NCBI RefSeq assembly: GCF_002157835.1
Contig: NZ_CP020810.1
Span: forward strand, 91,599 to 155,598
DNA length: 64,000 bases
Origin: Mycobacterium dioxanotrophicus
GTDB taxonomy: Bacteria > Actinomycetota > Actinomycetes > Mycobacteriales > Mycobacteriaceae
Direction: 5' to 3'
The position numbers and the translations under genes were made by a program. Position 1 is the stretch's first letter. The number at the start of each line of letters is the position of its first letter. The notes beneath the pieces were generated by a model that saw only the letters and a program-made list of their open reading frames with translations, was not told the DNA's origin and ran no database searches. Positions 35,675 to 45,365 of this stretch are shown here, in pieces.

Positions 35675-37288
35675 TCATCTGAGCGGGGCAGGGTCAATGA
35701 CTACACCGGGGTTGAGGATTCCTGCAGGATCGAGCACGGTCTTGCTGACCTGTAGGGCGTGAGCGAACAGGTCGGACCGCTGTCGGTCGTACCACGGGCG
35801 GTGGTCGCGGCCGACGGCGTGATGGTGGGTGATGGTCGCTCCTGCGGCGGACAAAGCCTCAGACACCGCAAGCTTGATCTGGTCCCATTGCTCAACGGTG
35901 TGCCCCCATCGTCCTGCGGCATAAATACCAAAGTAAGGGGCGGGCCCATCGGGATATATGTGGGTGAATCGGCACGTCACCACGCCTGGGACGCCGACCT
36001 GGCGCATGGCGTCCTCAGCGGCGGTATTCACGGCGGCACGAAGGTCGTTGAACCGGTCCCAGGTGCAGGCAGTCTCGAATGTTTCCACAATCATCGACTG
36101 GGCGGCGAGCGCGTCGCGTCGGTAGGGCATGCGCAGGAACGCAGAGCGCCATGTGTCTGACGGTCCGCTGCGTGCGACCTGGTCGGCGGTCTCGGTATAG
36201 CGCGCCGGCTCCTGCAGTGTGCCGCCGTGGTCGCGGCACAACTCCAACGCTCGCTCCATCCAGGCCGTAAGAGGGTGATCGGCGGACTCGAAGCCCAGCA
36301 CTAGCACCGCGGTCGCAGAACCGGCGTTGATGAACGCCTCCATCGGATCCAGCAGACGGCAGTTGGCCGGATATAGTCCCGACTGCGCAAGCGATCGCGC
36401 GGCGGTTACGCCCGCCTCATAGTCGGCGAAGCTCACCGACGCGGCCGCACGCCACCTCGGTCGATCTTGCAACCGCACCCATGCCTGGGTGATGACGCCC
36501 AACGTGCCCTCCGACCCCAGGAATAACCGGTCGTGCGATGGGCCGGCGCCGGAGGCCGGTAGCCGCCTGGACTCGCTGATTCCTGCCGGGGTGACGACCC
36601 GCATGGACTCTGTGACGTCGTCGATGTGAGTAAGCAGAGTGGCGTAATGGCCGCCGGCCCGGGTCGCCAGCCAGCCACCGAGCGTGGAGAACTGAAACGA
36701 CTGCGGAAAGAACCGCAGGGTCAGACCGAATCCCTTGAGCTGCTCCTCCAGGTGCGGGCCGAGAACCCCGGCCTGCACCAAAGCCGCCCGGCTGATGCGG
36801 TCGACCTCCAGCACCTTGTTCATCGCTGTCAGGTCAAGGCTCACTGTACCGGCATAAGTGCCACCGACTCTCGGCTCCACACCTCCCACCACCGAAGAGC
36901 CGCCCCCAAAGGGCACCACCGCTATACCGACAGTCGCACACCAGTCCAGGACATCGACGACCTCGGCTTCGGTGCGCGGCCGCACGACCAGATCAGGAAC
37001 ATGGTCGAGTCTGCCAAGCAGCGCCCGAACCACATCGCGGAACGACTGACCGTGACTATGAGCCAGTCGGTCTCGAGCATCGTGGGAAGTGATCGACGCC
37101 AACCCGCCGGGCGGCCGAACCCTGCTGTCGGGCACCTCGAACGAGTCGATGTTCGGCGCATGGTGAACTGTCAGGTCCGCACCTTCGAATACAGTCCCGA
37201 CCCGGTTGGTCAGACCTTGCCGCTCAGCTCCGGTGACTGCGTCCTCCTCGTTACCCCACCCCCACCATGATCGCGTCTTATGCGGCAT
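35675..37288 (-). CDS. AGPS-like FAD-binding oxidase (copy 1)
   Basis: 537 residues of the vanillyl-alcohol oxidase / alkyldihydroxyacetonephosphate synthase type. The FAD-binding loop is VPFGGGSSVVGGVEP. Also seen are STLGGWLATRAGGHYAT, GSEGTLGVITQAW, CRFTHIYPDGPAPYFG and THHHAVGRDHRPWYDRQR, matching the active-site Tyr and His-His-His segment of alkyl-DHAP synthase. That enzyme exchanges an acyl for an alkyl-ether link; bacterial relatives near catabolic genes may instead oxidise ether or hydroxy-acid substrates. A TetR-type operator lies 30 bp upstream. The second copy is at 47515. Confidence 0.8.
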   Translation of the reverse strand: MPHKTRSWWGWGNEEDAVTGAERQGLTNRVGTVFEGADLTVHHAPNIDSFEVPDSRVRPPGGLASITSHDARDRLAHSHGQSFRDVVRALLGRLDHVPDLVVRPRTEAEVVDVLDWCATVGIAVVPFGGGSSVVGGVEPRVGGTYAGTVSLDLTAMNKVLEVDRISRAALVQAGVLGPHLEEQLKGFGLTLRFFPQSFQFSTLGGWLATRAGGHYATLLTHIDDVTESMRVVTPAGISESRRLPASGAGPSHDRLFLGSEGTLGVITQAWVRLQDRPRWRAAASVSFADYEAGVTAARSLAQSGLYPANCRLLDPMEAFINAGSATAVLVLGFESADHPLTAWMERALELCRDHGGTLQEPARYTETADQVARSGPSDTWRSAFLRMPYRRDALAAQSMIVETFETACTWDRFNDLRAAVNTAAEDAMRQVGVPGVVTCRFTHIYPDGPAPYFGIYAAGRWGHTVEQWDQIKLAVSEALSAAGATITHHHAVGRDHRPWYDRQRSDLFAHALQVSKTVLDPAGILNPGVVIDPAPLR

Positions 37289-37317
37289 CCGTGCTCCTCG
37301 GCTAGATATGACTAGTT

Positions 37318-37328
37318 AGTAAGTTACC
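37318..37328. promoter_or_regulatory. TetR-type operator, copy 1
   Basis: AGTAAGTTACC, ten of eleven bases matching the palindrome at 38573-38583 on the other strand. It lies 30 bp upstream of the FAD oxidase start. Confidence 0.55.
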
Positions 37329-37912
37329 GTTCAGTCAAACCTAGCATCCGCGCTCCGAATGGACGAGCCGTGTGACTCGTCACCCGTCACACCGCGATGA
37401 GCGACGTGAGGCTGCGGTCCTCTATGGGCGGTTTCCCGAGGCGCTGCCAGGACGGTCTAGTCCGGGAGCCTCTAGGGCAATGGCGGCGGTACGACTTGCG
37501 CGCGCGGCCCGTTGGGGCGAACGCCCCTGCGTACGTGGAGCTAGTGCAACGTCGATACTCCAGCGAAGCGAGGCCTCCCCGAGTGGCTGCCAGCGCGCCA
37601 CGGTTAGTCAAATGTTGCATCTCTGCAACGAGCGATTTCGGAACGGGTTGGGCGTGCAAAGCCTTCCAGGTCATCCCACATCCCGACGGCCTCCAGGCTC
37701 AAATGAAATCTGGATCAAACCAACCCGACCAGAAACGGGTGGACCCGGAAACGGGGATTCGCCTCTCTTTCGCCCGACATTGGGCTACGGACTCTAGAAC
37801 TGCCTGGACCCATCCCGTGCAAACACGCCAACCACACCGGCCAGTCAGGCCGCGCGACCGGCACCCTCACCTGATCGTGTAGCAGGCCCCGGCAGCGTCA
37901 CCAATGCAGGTG
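37329..37912. other. Intergenic region, no gene recognised
   Basis: About 580 bp. A 6-bp inverted repeat GTTGCATCTCTGCAAC sits at 37614-37629. Frames present have no protein-like composition. Confidence 0.4.
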
Positions 37913-38551
37913 TTAATGCGGTGCACCAATGGCGGCTAGAATGCGGGCGCTGCGTTTGGTCATCTGCTCAGCAGTCTGTTCGGGATGGACTAACCACCAG
38001 TTGACCAAAGCCGTCACTGTACTTGCCCAGACCGCGGCGAGTGCCGACATGTCGAGTGGATCAGTAAAGCCACGCGCGGTGAGAATCGCGCTGACTCCTC
38101 GGACCGCCTGCCCATGGATACAGTCCACAACATATTCAGCGGCAATCTTGGCCTCGCTGTTGTCCGGGACCGACCGGTCATAGACGACGTTCCATGCAAG
38201 CGGTTGCGTCTGCAACACAGTGAATACCGCTCGCAGGGTCTCTTCGGCCATTTTCATCGTGGGGTCCGCGCTGCCTAACACTCGCTCGATCGCCGTCACG
38301 AGTCTGGCTCCCGTTCGCTGCACGCACGCGATATACAGGCCTTCCTTGGACCCGAAGTAGCCGTAAATCAGCGGCTTCGAGATTCCGGCCTGGCTGGCAA
38401 TCTCGGCGATTGAAGCGCCGGCGTAGCCGCGTCGACCAAACTCGACGATCGCAGCATCGAGGATCTGCTGCTCGCGCTCAACACGCGGAACACCCTTTGT
38501 GCCTGCCACATTCGCTGATCCCATTGCTTGCAGCGTACTCAAGCACGGCAT
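37913..38551 (-). CDS. TetR-family regulator
   Basis: 212 residues. N-terminal HTH: QQILDAAIVEFGRRGYAGAS, IAEIASQAGISKPLIYGYFG, SKEGLYIACV. The C-terminal ligand domain is divergent. ATG 38524 is an alternative start. It is divergent from the hydroxylase gene and the shared operator (38573-38583) lies 22 bp upstream of its start, so it probably represses itself, the hydroxylase and the FAD oxidase downstream. Confidence 0.9.
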   Translation of the reverse strand: MPCLSTLQAMGSANVAGTKGVPRVEREQQILDAAIVEFGRRGYAGASIAEIASQAGISKPLIYGYFGSKEGLYIACVQRTGARLVTAIERVLGSADPTMKMAEETLRAVFTVLQTQPLAWNVVYDRSVPDNSEAKIAAEYVVDCIHGQAVRGVSAILTARGFTDPLDMSALAAVWASTVTALVNWWLVHPEQTAEQMTKRSARILAAIGAPH

Positions 38552-38572
38552 TGACCCGCAAACTGACCGTAT

Positions 38573-38583
38573 GGTAACTTACC
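38573..38583. promoter_or_regulatory. TetR-type operator, copy 2
   Basis: GGTAACTTACC is a perfect palindrome in the 59-bp gap between tetR and the hydroxylase gene. Outer arms CTGAC (38563-38567) and GTCAG (38584-38588) frame it. A near copy is at 37318. Confidence 0.65.
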
Positions 38584-38610
38584 GTCAGATCAATTCGGTG
38601 AGGAGTTTGG

Positions 38611-39714
38611 ATGCTGTCCCAGATGTGGCAACCGCTCAACATGCCCGTGCTGTACGCGGCGCCGGTGTTCTTGGCGTTCATCGCCGTTGAAGCCGCCGCA
38701 GTGAAGGCGCACAACCGCGAGCATGTGACCGGCTACCTGCGCAAAGACACCCAAACCAGCCTGAGGATGGGTTTGGGTTCGATTGTGTCTTCACTTTTGT
38801 TCAAACTGTCAACACTGCTTGTTTTTGTTTTTCTGTGGACCTACGCGGCACCCTGGCACGTCCCGACGAACACATGGTGGAGCTGGCTGCTGTTGATGGT
38901 TGTCGTCGATTTCGCTTGGTACTGGAATCATCGGTTCTCTCACCGCGTCCGAATTGGATGGGCAGGGCACCAGGCGCACCACTCCAGCCAGTATTTCAAT
39001 CTGACCACCGCGTTGCGGCAGAAGTGGAACCCGTGGTCGGAGGCCATCTTCTGGGCACCGCTGCCGCTGCTGGGCTTTGCGCCTTGGAGCATCTATTCCG
39101 CGTTCATGTTCAACTTGATCTACCAGTTTTTCATCCACACCGAGTTAGTTCGCAAACTACCTCGGGCAGTGGAGTTCGTGTTAAACACTCCATCGCATCA
39201 CCGTGTGCATCACGGCAGTGATCCCGAATACCTCGATAAGAACTATGGCGGAATCCTGATCATCTGGGACCGCGCGTTCGGCAGCTTTCAGGAGGAGCTG
39301 CACCGGCCGGCCTACGGACTGACCAAGCCCGTAAACACCTATAACTTGTTCAAGCTGCAGTATGGCGAGTACGCCAACATGGTTGCTGACGTTCGCTGTG
39401 CCAAAGGACTGCGCAACAAGCTCGGCTACATCTTCGGGCCGCCCGGATGGCAGCCCGAGCGCCCACGAGCCGTCGAGAACCCGCGTGCGAGAAATCGGGC
39501 TGACACAGTTAGAACGCGGTTGGTGCGCACCGCTGGTCGAACGGCGGCCGCCCCATCGACGCCATCCCGATTCCGCACGGCTGCCTCGCATGACTTTGGG
39601 CCCGCGCCCTCCGGAGGTCAATGCAAGCCATCACGGCTTGCAGAAGAAATATTGGTATGCCCGACAACCACGGAGCAGAGGCGAGATGTGATCGCGACCG
39701 ACGTAGACCGATGA
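38611..39714 (+). CDS. Alkylglycerol monooxygenase-like integral membrane hydroxylase
   Basis: 367 residues of the fatty acid hydroxylase/sterol desaturase superfamily. The di-iron His motifs are HRFSH (107-111), HQAHH (120-124), HTE (176) and HHRVHH (196-201). The stretches WAGHQAHHSS, LTTALRQ, LNTPSHHRVHHG, LIIWDRAFGSF and GPPGWQP match animal alkylglycerol monooxygenase (AGMO/TMEM195), which cleaves ether bonds of alkylglycerols with tetrahydrobiopterin. Several hydrophobic segments cover residues 10-175. Residues after about 291 are a disordered tail without homology, perhaps added by a lost stop. GAGGAG precedes the ATG. Confidence 0.85.
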   Translation: MLSQMWQPLNMPVLYAAPVFLAFIAVEAAAVKAHNREHVTGYLRKDTQTSLRMGLGSIVSSLLFKLSTLLVFVFLWTYAAPWHVPTNTWWSWLLLMVVVDFAWYWNHRFSHRVRIGWAGHQAHHSSQYFNLTTALRQKWNPWSEAIFWAPLPLLGFAPWSIYSAFMFNLIYQFFIHTELVRKLPRAVEFVLNTPSHHRVHHGSDPEYLDKNYGGILIIWDRAFGSFQEELHRPAYGLTKPVNTYNLFKLQYGEYANMVADVRCAKGLRNKLGYIFGPPGWQPERPRAVENPRARNRADTVRTRLVRTAGRTAAAPSTPSRFRTAASHDFGPAPSGGQCKPSRLAEEILVCPTTTEQRRDVIATDVDR

Positions 39715-40431
39715 CGAACGAGGACACCGGATCATAAGAGGGCATAGCTTGCTAGTCTGAAAACGAAAAGCGAGAAGCGGCGCATGTTTGCGCCTGATAC
39801 TCGCCGGAAACGCTATGACTGGCAATACGCCAGTTGCCGATACTCTTTCGTCCCGTCCCCGTTGAGGCAACGTGCAGCATTCGGTCCCCGCTCGATGAGC
39901 AAGCTCAATACTTTGCCACGAATCGTCGTGTTGGCGGGCCGTGTGGTGGGCTAGCGCTGTCAGCTGATCATGACCATTATTGAAGAGATTGGATTCGAAC
40001 AATTCCACTTGGGAAGAAACGCCGATACGCGGTGCCTACTCGAACATCCGCTTTAAGCCATTTTTCTGCGGCCTGGCTCTAAGCTCTAGAGACAGATAGT
40101 TAATGTGCAGCGACGCTGCGCTGCCAATTCGTCTAACGCATCCCTGCGCCGGCGGGCGACGCGAATCCAACGTCAACACTCAAAGTCCGTGTAAGGAGCA
40201 CAACAGTTAAATACATCGAAGGCATTCACTTTGTCGGATATTCTAACTCTCGGACTCCCCGCCGAACTCGGCGCCATTGGTCGGTCCGATCAGACCGCCG
40301 GAAGGCCAAAAAATCATGACGGCCATTGTCACGCGATCCGTTGGATCACACCCTAGCCTCCATCGACCAGCCACTTCCTCCCGGGCAGAGCATAATTCCG
40401 CGGAAAGTAACACTCGCGCCGGGGGCGTTCA
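39715..40431. other. Intergenic region upstream of mmpS
   Basis: No gene. Hairpins GGCGCA-TGTT-TGCGCC (39779-39794, possible terminator) and ACTGGC-AATAC-GCCAGT (39818-39834). The 14-mer CTATGACTGGCAAT at 39813-39826 recurs at 44738-44751 beside IS debris. Confidence 0.5.
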
Positions 40432-40857
40432 GTGACGCGGATGATAGGGCGCATATGGATCCCAATTCTGGTCATTGGCGTCATCGCGGCCGGCGCCCTG
40501 GCTGTACAGAATGCTCGCTCTGTCTTCGGTTCTCATCCAGTCATAGTGACGCCCAAAGGGGCTGAGAGTGCCGAGGGTCTCAACTCCAAGGTAGTGACGT
40601 ACGAGGTCTTCGGTTCAGGCGCGACTGCCACCATCAACTACCTCAACCTCGACGGCAAACCCCAGCGTGCTGGGGACGTCAGGGTTCCGTGGTCGTTGAC
40701 ACTGACCACGACGTCGCCGTCCGTATCACCAAACATGTTGGCGCAGAGCGACGGACACAGCATAAGTTGTCGAATCACGGTCGATGACGTGGTCAAAGAC
40801 GAGAGAACCGCTACAGGCATGAACGCCGAAACCTTCTGCTTGGTGAAGTTCGCATGA
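40432..40857 (+). CDS. mmpS: MmpS-family protein
   Basis: 141 residues: one N-terminal membrane anchor ([20 protein letters not shown]), then the MmpS periplasmic domain ([20 protein letters not shown] ... [20 protein letters not shown] ... [17 protein letters not shown]). It overlaps mmpL by four bases (ATGA). MmpS proteins are adaptors of MmpL exporters. GTG 40432 is used; ATG 40441 is possible. Confidence 0.9.
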   Translation: MTRMIGRIWIPILVIGVIAAGALAVQNARSVFGSHPVIVTPKGAESAEGLNSKVVTYEVFGSGATATINYLNLDGKPQRAGDVRVPWSLTLTTTSPSVSPNMLAQSDGHSISCRITVDDVVKDERTATGMNAETFCLVKFA

Positions 40858-43751
40858 GCACACCAGTGGACGAAACACCTACCGGTCCCCTCGCCAGTTC
40901 AAGGTATCGGCCGCATCCGCGGATGCCCCGGCTGATCCGCACGTTCGCGGTGGCAATCATCCTAGGATGGATCGCCCTGATCGCAGTGCTCAACACCGTG
41001 GTACCGACGCTCGAAGACGTCGGCAAGCTGCGTGCGGTTTCGATGAGTCCCAACGATGCTCCGTCGATGATCGCGACCAAACGTGTCGGCAAGGTTTTCC
41101 AGGAGTACGACACGAACAGCGCGGTAATGGTCGTACTCGAAGGGGATCAACCCTTGGGTGGCGCGGCGCACGAGTTCTACGACACGATTGTTCGAGAACT
41201 CCGTTCTGATACTAAGCACGTTCAACATGTCCAGGATTTCTGGGGCGATTCGTTCACTGCCTCAGGCGCGCAGAGTGTTGATAACAAGGGCGCCTTCGTC
41301 CAGGTGTTCATCTCCGGAGACCAGGGCGAGGCCTTAGCCAACGAGTCGGTTAGGGCCGTGCGCAAAGTGGTCACGGAAACGCCTGCCCCCTCAGGAGTTA
41401 ACGCATACGTCACGGGCCCAGCGGCAACGTCCACAGATCAGTCTACCGTCGGTGACGAGAGCATGAAGTTGATCGAACTTCTCACCTTCGCTGTCATCAC
41501 GGTCATGTTGTTGGTCGTCTATCGATCTATCATCACAACACTCATCGTGTTGTTCATGGTAGCCCTTGGGCTGTCGGGTGCGCGCGGTTTGGTCGCATTC
41601 TTGGCCTACCACAATATCTTTGGGCTAACTACCTTCGCGACCAATATGGTCGTCACGTTGGCCATCGCCGCGGCCACCGACTATGCGATCTTCCTTATCG
41701 GTCGCTACCAAGAGGCACGTCGAGTCGGCGAAGATCGTGAAACGGCGTACTACACGATGTTCCATGGCACTGCGCACGTTGTGCTTGCATCGGGACTCAC
41801 GATCGCTGGAGCCACCCTTTGCCTGCACTTCACTCGCTTGCCGTACTTCCAGTCGATGGGCATCCCATTGGCAGTGGGCTTGGTGATCGTCGTAGCCGCA
41901 GCCCTCACGTTAGGCCCGGCGGTCATATCGGTATGTAGCCGATTCGGCCAGGCGCTGGAGCCCAAACACGCTGGCAAGCAGCGGATGTGGCGTCGGATAG
42001 GCACTGCGACCGTCCGCTGGCCGGGCGCAATTCTGGTCGCTGCGGTGGCCGTCTCTCTTGTTGGTTTGCTGACGTTGCCCGGCTACCACACGACGTACAA
42101 CGACCGCATCTACCTTCCGGGTGACGTCCCCTCGAACGTTGGATATGCGGCTGCTGACCGCCATTTCTCCAAAGCTAGGATGAATCCGGATCTCTTGATG
42201 GTCGAGGCAGACCACGATTTGCGAAATCCCGCCGATTTTCTGGTGATCGACAAGATTGCAAAGGCTCTGGCCCGGGTGCACGGTATCGCGCAGGTTCAGA
42301 CAATCACCCGGCCCGAAGGCAAGCCGATCGAGCACAGCACGATTCCATACTCCATCGGCCAGAACGGCACCGGCCAGCTCATGAACAATGACTACCAACA
42401 GACGGTCATCGCCAACATCCTGAGGCAGGCCGACGAGATCCAGGCGACGATCGAGTCGATGACCGAGATGCAGAGCATCACCCAGAAGTTGTCTGAGGTC
42501 ACGCGAAGCATGTCCCAGAAAACTGCTGTCACAGCGGACAATATGTCCGCTGTGCGGGACCATCTCGCTGACTTCGACGACCAGTTTCGCCCGATACGTA
42601 ACTACTTCTACTGGGAACCGCATTGCTTCGACATCCCGATGTGTTGGTCGTTGCGCTCGATATTCGAAAGCCTGGATGGCATTTCGACGATGTCGGATGA
42701 CTTCCAGACGATCGTGCCTGACCTTGATCAGATGGCTGATCTCACGGGACGCATGGTGACGGTGATGCCGTCGATGATCCAGAGCATGAAGAACCAGAAG
42801 CAGTTCCTGCTCAATCAGTATCAAACGCAGAAGGCGCAGCAGGACCAGGCCATGGCGCTACTTAAGGGCTCCACGGCGATGGGCGAGGCATTCGACGCGG
42901 CGAAGAACGATGACTCCTTCTACCTGCCCCCAGAAGCCTTCGACAACGACGACTTCAAACGTGGCATCAAGTTGTTCCTCTCTCCGGACGGTAAGGCAGT
43001 TCGCTTCACGATCATTCATCAGGGCGATCCACTCACTGAACAAGGGACCTCGCGCATCGAGCTTCTCAAGGTCGCAGCCGCCGATGCGATCAAAGGGACA
43101 CCCCTGGAGGGATCGAGCATCTATCTGGGGGGCAGTGCGGCGACCTACAACGACATGCAACAGGGAGCGGACTACGACTTGATCATTGCCGCCGTTGCCG
43201 CGCTCATCCTAATTTTCATCATCATGGTGATCCTTACCCGTGCGGTAGTGGCAGCGGCGGTCATTGTCGGCACCGTTGTGCTCAGCCTGGCTTCTGCATT
43301 CGGCTTATCGGTATTGCTGTGGCAGCACGTCATAGGCCTTCCGCTGCACTGGGTGGTGTTACCGATGTCAGTAATTGTCCTGCTGGCAGTCGGCGCCGAC
43401 TACAACCTGCTGCTGGTGTCGAGAATGAAGGAGGAGATCCACGCCGGGTTGAATACCGGCATCGTCCGGGCGATGGTCGGAACCGGCTCCGTGGTCACTG
43501 CCGCCGGCCTTGTCTTCGCCTTCACGATGGCGTCGATGGCGATAAGCACTCTGATCGTCATTGGGCAGGTCGGCACCACCATCGGATTGGGTCTACTGTT
43601 CGACACCGTTGTCGTGCGGTCGCTAATGACTCCCTCAATCGCAGCACTACTTGGGCGCTGGTTTTGGTGGCCACAACGCGTCCGGCCTCGCCCCCGTCCT
43701 CGACCGTGGCCCCAGGCTTCTGCGCAGATGTGGCGTGTTTCCGCTGAATGA
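40854..43751 (+). CDS. mmpL: MmpL-family RND transporter
   Basis: 965 residues. RND layout: one membrane segment, a large periplasmic domain, six segments including the proton-relay helix ([20 protein letters not shown]), a second coiled periplasmic domain and the second set ([20 protein letters not shown]). The two D-Y pairs of the relay (ATDYAIF, GADYNLL) are present. It would export a lipid or siderophore in the MmpS4/L4 manner. The C-terminus ends with [19 protein letters not shown] and is followed within 30 bp by IS sequence, so the last residues may have been replaced. Confidence 0.92.
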   Translation: MSTPVDETPTGPLASSRYRPHPRMPRLIRTFAVAIILGWIALIAVLNTVVPTLEDVGKLRAVSMSPNDAPSMIATKRVGKVFQEYDTNSAVMVVLEGDQPLGGAAHEFYDTIVRELRSDTKHVQHVQDFWGDSFTASGAQSVDNKGAFVQVFISGDQGEALANESVRAVRKVVTETPAPSGVNAYVTGPAATSTDQSTVGDESMKLIELLTFAVITVMLLVVYRSIITTLIVLFMVALGLSGARGLVAFLAYHNIFGLTTFATNMVVTLAIAAATDYAIFLIGRYQEARRVGEDRETAYYTMFHGTAHVVLASGLTIAGATLCLHFTRLPYFQSMGIPLAVGLVIVVAAALTLGPAVISVCSRFGQALEPKHAGKQRMWRRIGTATVRWPGAILVAAVAVSLVGLLTLPGYHTTYNDRIYLPGDVPSNVGYAAADRHFSKARMNPDLLMVEADHDLRNPADFLVIDKIAKALARVHGIAQVQTITRPEGKPIEHSTIPYSIGQNGTGQLMNNDYQQTVIANILRQADEIQATIESMTEMQSITQKLSEVTRSMSQKTAVTADNMSAVRDHLADFDDQFRPIRNYFYWEPHCFDIPMCWSLRSIFESLDGISTMSDDFQTIVPDLDQMADLTGRMVTVMPSMIQSMKNQKQFLLNQYQTQKAQQDQAMALLKGSTAMGEAFDAAKNDDSFYLPPEAFDNDDFKRGIKLFLSPDGKAVRFTIIHQGDPLTEQGTSRIELLKVAAADAIKGTPLEGSSIYLGGSAATYNDMQQGADYDLIIAAVAALILIFIIMVILTRAVVAAAVIVGTVVLSLASAFGLSVLLWQHVIGLPLHWVVLPMSVIVLLAVGADYNLLLVSRMKEEIHAGLNTGIVRAMVGTGSVVTAAGLVFAFTMASMAISTLIVIGQVGTTIGLGLLFDTVVVRSLMTPSIAALLGRWFWWPQRVRPRPRPRPWPQASAQMWRVSAE

Positions 43752-43769
43752 GTCCAGGCAATTCAGGAG

Positions 43770-44200
43770 TCCTGCAGCCCGATGTCGGGGGCTGGCCGGA
43801 AGCGGCATTCCGCCATGGACATCGCACGCAAACTGCGCCGTGCGGACGAGCTGACCGCGGAGGGAAAGACCGGTGAGGAGATCGCCGTGGTTGGCGTGCA
43901 AGGCAGTTGGGCTGGCCCGCTGCACCCACTCACACCCAGACATCGATCTGCCGGCCTGGCTGCGTTCGTACGCAGTGCCACAGGTGCTGGCGTTGCGTCG
44001 GGTGGTGTTGCTCTACGACAACCGCCGTGAGAAGGTCCACCGACTGCGGCGCGAGGAAGGTCTCCAGATAAATGTGACCCGCCCACACAAGCGAGCCGCG
44101 GTGTCACGGGTGTCCCGCCGATCGCCGCTGATGCGCCGAAGGTGGTGTGGGCGATCGACTTCCAGCTCGATTCCACCGTGGATGGCTCACCGTCGTTGAC
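43770..44200 (+). mobile_element. IS3-family remnant
   Basis: OrfA start (MDIARKLRRADELTAEGKTG then EEIAVVGVQ) at 43815, broken soon after. An OrfB fragment follows (VLLYDNRREKVHRLRREEG, then IDFQLDSTVDG in another frame near 44150). Large parts are missing, so it is inactive. Confidence 0.7.
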
Positions 44201-44653
44201 CCGCAGCGAGGTGTCTTTTCGGCCGAAACCACAACGCTGCGTGGCGAATCGGTTCAACGTCCGGTACGGCACCACACACCCCTGACGGGTCAACAGCGTC
44301 TGGATCTCGGTGATCGTCAACGGCCGCGCCTCGCCGTCGCCGGCCACCCACGCGGTGATGTGCTCTCCTCGAAACCCAGCAGCTGTTCCCACGCCGCGCC
44401 GTGACCATCTGGCCGACCGGGCGTACCGCGTCGGCGACCATCCCGATCACTTCGTCATCGATCGCGCTGACATCGTCGTCGCGGCGCAAACCGGCCGCTT
44501 GGGCAGGCCTCGACGTGGCGGCGCACCGGTTTACGGTCCAGGCTGCAATGCTCGGCGATCCTGCGATACCCCAGCGCAGGTAGCCCTTCCACCCCCCCGC
44601 CACACCCGCAGCACTTCCCTGGTCTCATTCACACTGACGTCCCGAAAAGCCAT
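44165..44653 (-). pseudogene. IS21-family istA 5' fragment
   Basis: ATG 44653 begins MAFRDVSVNETREVLRVW. Frameshifted pieces follow: SLDRKTVRR-like HTH, AAGLRRDDDVSAIDDEVIGM, EHITAWVAGDGEARPLTITE and YRTLNRFATQRCGFGRKD. It abuts the IS3 remnant, so one element landed in or deleted part of the other. Confidence 0.7.
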
Positions 44654-44734
44654 GCCCGCCTGCCTCCGTGACGTGATCTGTCACGACGATCGAGCGAACA
44701 ACATGACATGACCACCGACGCGGCACGACGGTGG

Positions 44735-44812
44735 TCCTATGACTGGCAATCCAGGGGGTGGTCCCATCACCCTGGCAAAATTAGGTCACCATGGTCCCAA
44801 GCTCCTGGCAAA
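44735..44812. repeat. IS21-type terminal repeats
   Basis: Three direct copies of TGGTCC-N8/10-CTGGCAA begin at about 44735, 44760 and 44790. Such multiple repeats are transposase sites at IS21 ends. They face the istA fragment. Confidence 0.6.
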
Positions 44813-44879
44813 CGACAACCGTTAACCCCCGTTAGCCCAAGACTACCCGCCGTGATGCTGTGTGTGCCTCGCTGCCCTG

Positions 44880-44960
44880 AGGTGGCTCAACGTCGTCGAG
44901 GCGGCCGATCCTCTACGGGCCACCGGGTGTCGGTAACACCCGCTGGCATCTACTGAGCCC
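44880..44960 (+). pseudogene. istB-like fragment
   Basis: One frame reads ILYGPPGVGNTRWHLL, an IstB Walker A region with Asn where Lys is needed. Nothing of the rest is left. Confidence 0.5.
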
Positions 44961-45365
44961 TGCCTTGGGTTGTCGGTCTTGGGCTGTGTAGCAATAGCGA
45001 TCGGTGGATCGTTTGTCAGCATCCGGATAGTGCTGCGACACCAGTCGTTGGGGAACGCTCGGCTCTGCGATGATGGCTAGGACTTTGACAAGCAGTGATG
45101 CTGTCGTGGTCGTGACCCGGTGACCTCTAGGTTGTTGTGACGAGACCGCACGGCGGTGATCAACCGGACTTTCTTTCAGTTCACTATATCGGCAACCACT
45201 CGACGTAACCGAGTGGTTGCCGAGAAGTTGCTACAAGCCTGACATGGAGCGCCGTAGGGTTATTCGAACACGAAACGCTTTCCCGAGTGAGCTACACGTT
45301 GGCGCGTCCCCGGGGAGCCTTCGTTCAGATTTTCAGTAGGTCTGCGCGGAGCCCTGGCAATGTCG
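44961..45365. other. Intergenic region, nothing recognised
   Basis: About 400 bp between IS debris and the end of the aldehyde dehydrogenase gene. Short inverted repeat CAACCACTCG / CGAGTGGTTG at about 45192-45221 may act as a terminator for the dehydrogenase gene. Confidence 0.4.

Noticed and set aside
35675..37288. Glycolate oxidase subunit GlcD
   Set aside because: FAD loop family is shared, but the YPDGPAPY and THHHAVGR regions match alkyl-DHAP synthase-type enzymes better.
37372..37882. Plus-strand frames upstream of tetR
   Set aside because: No ribosome site, no domain, and irregular composition; treated as non-coding.
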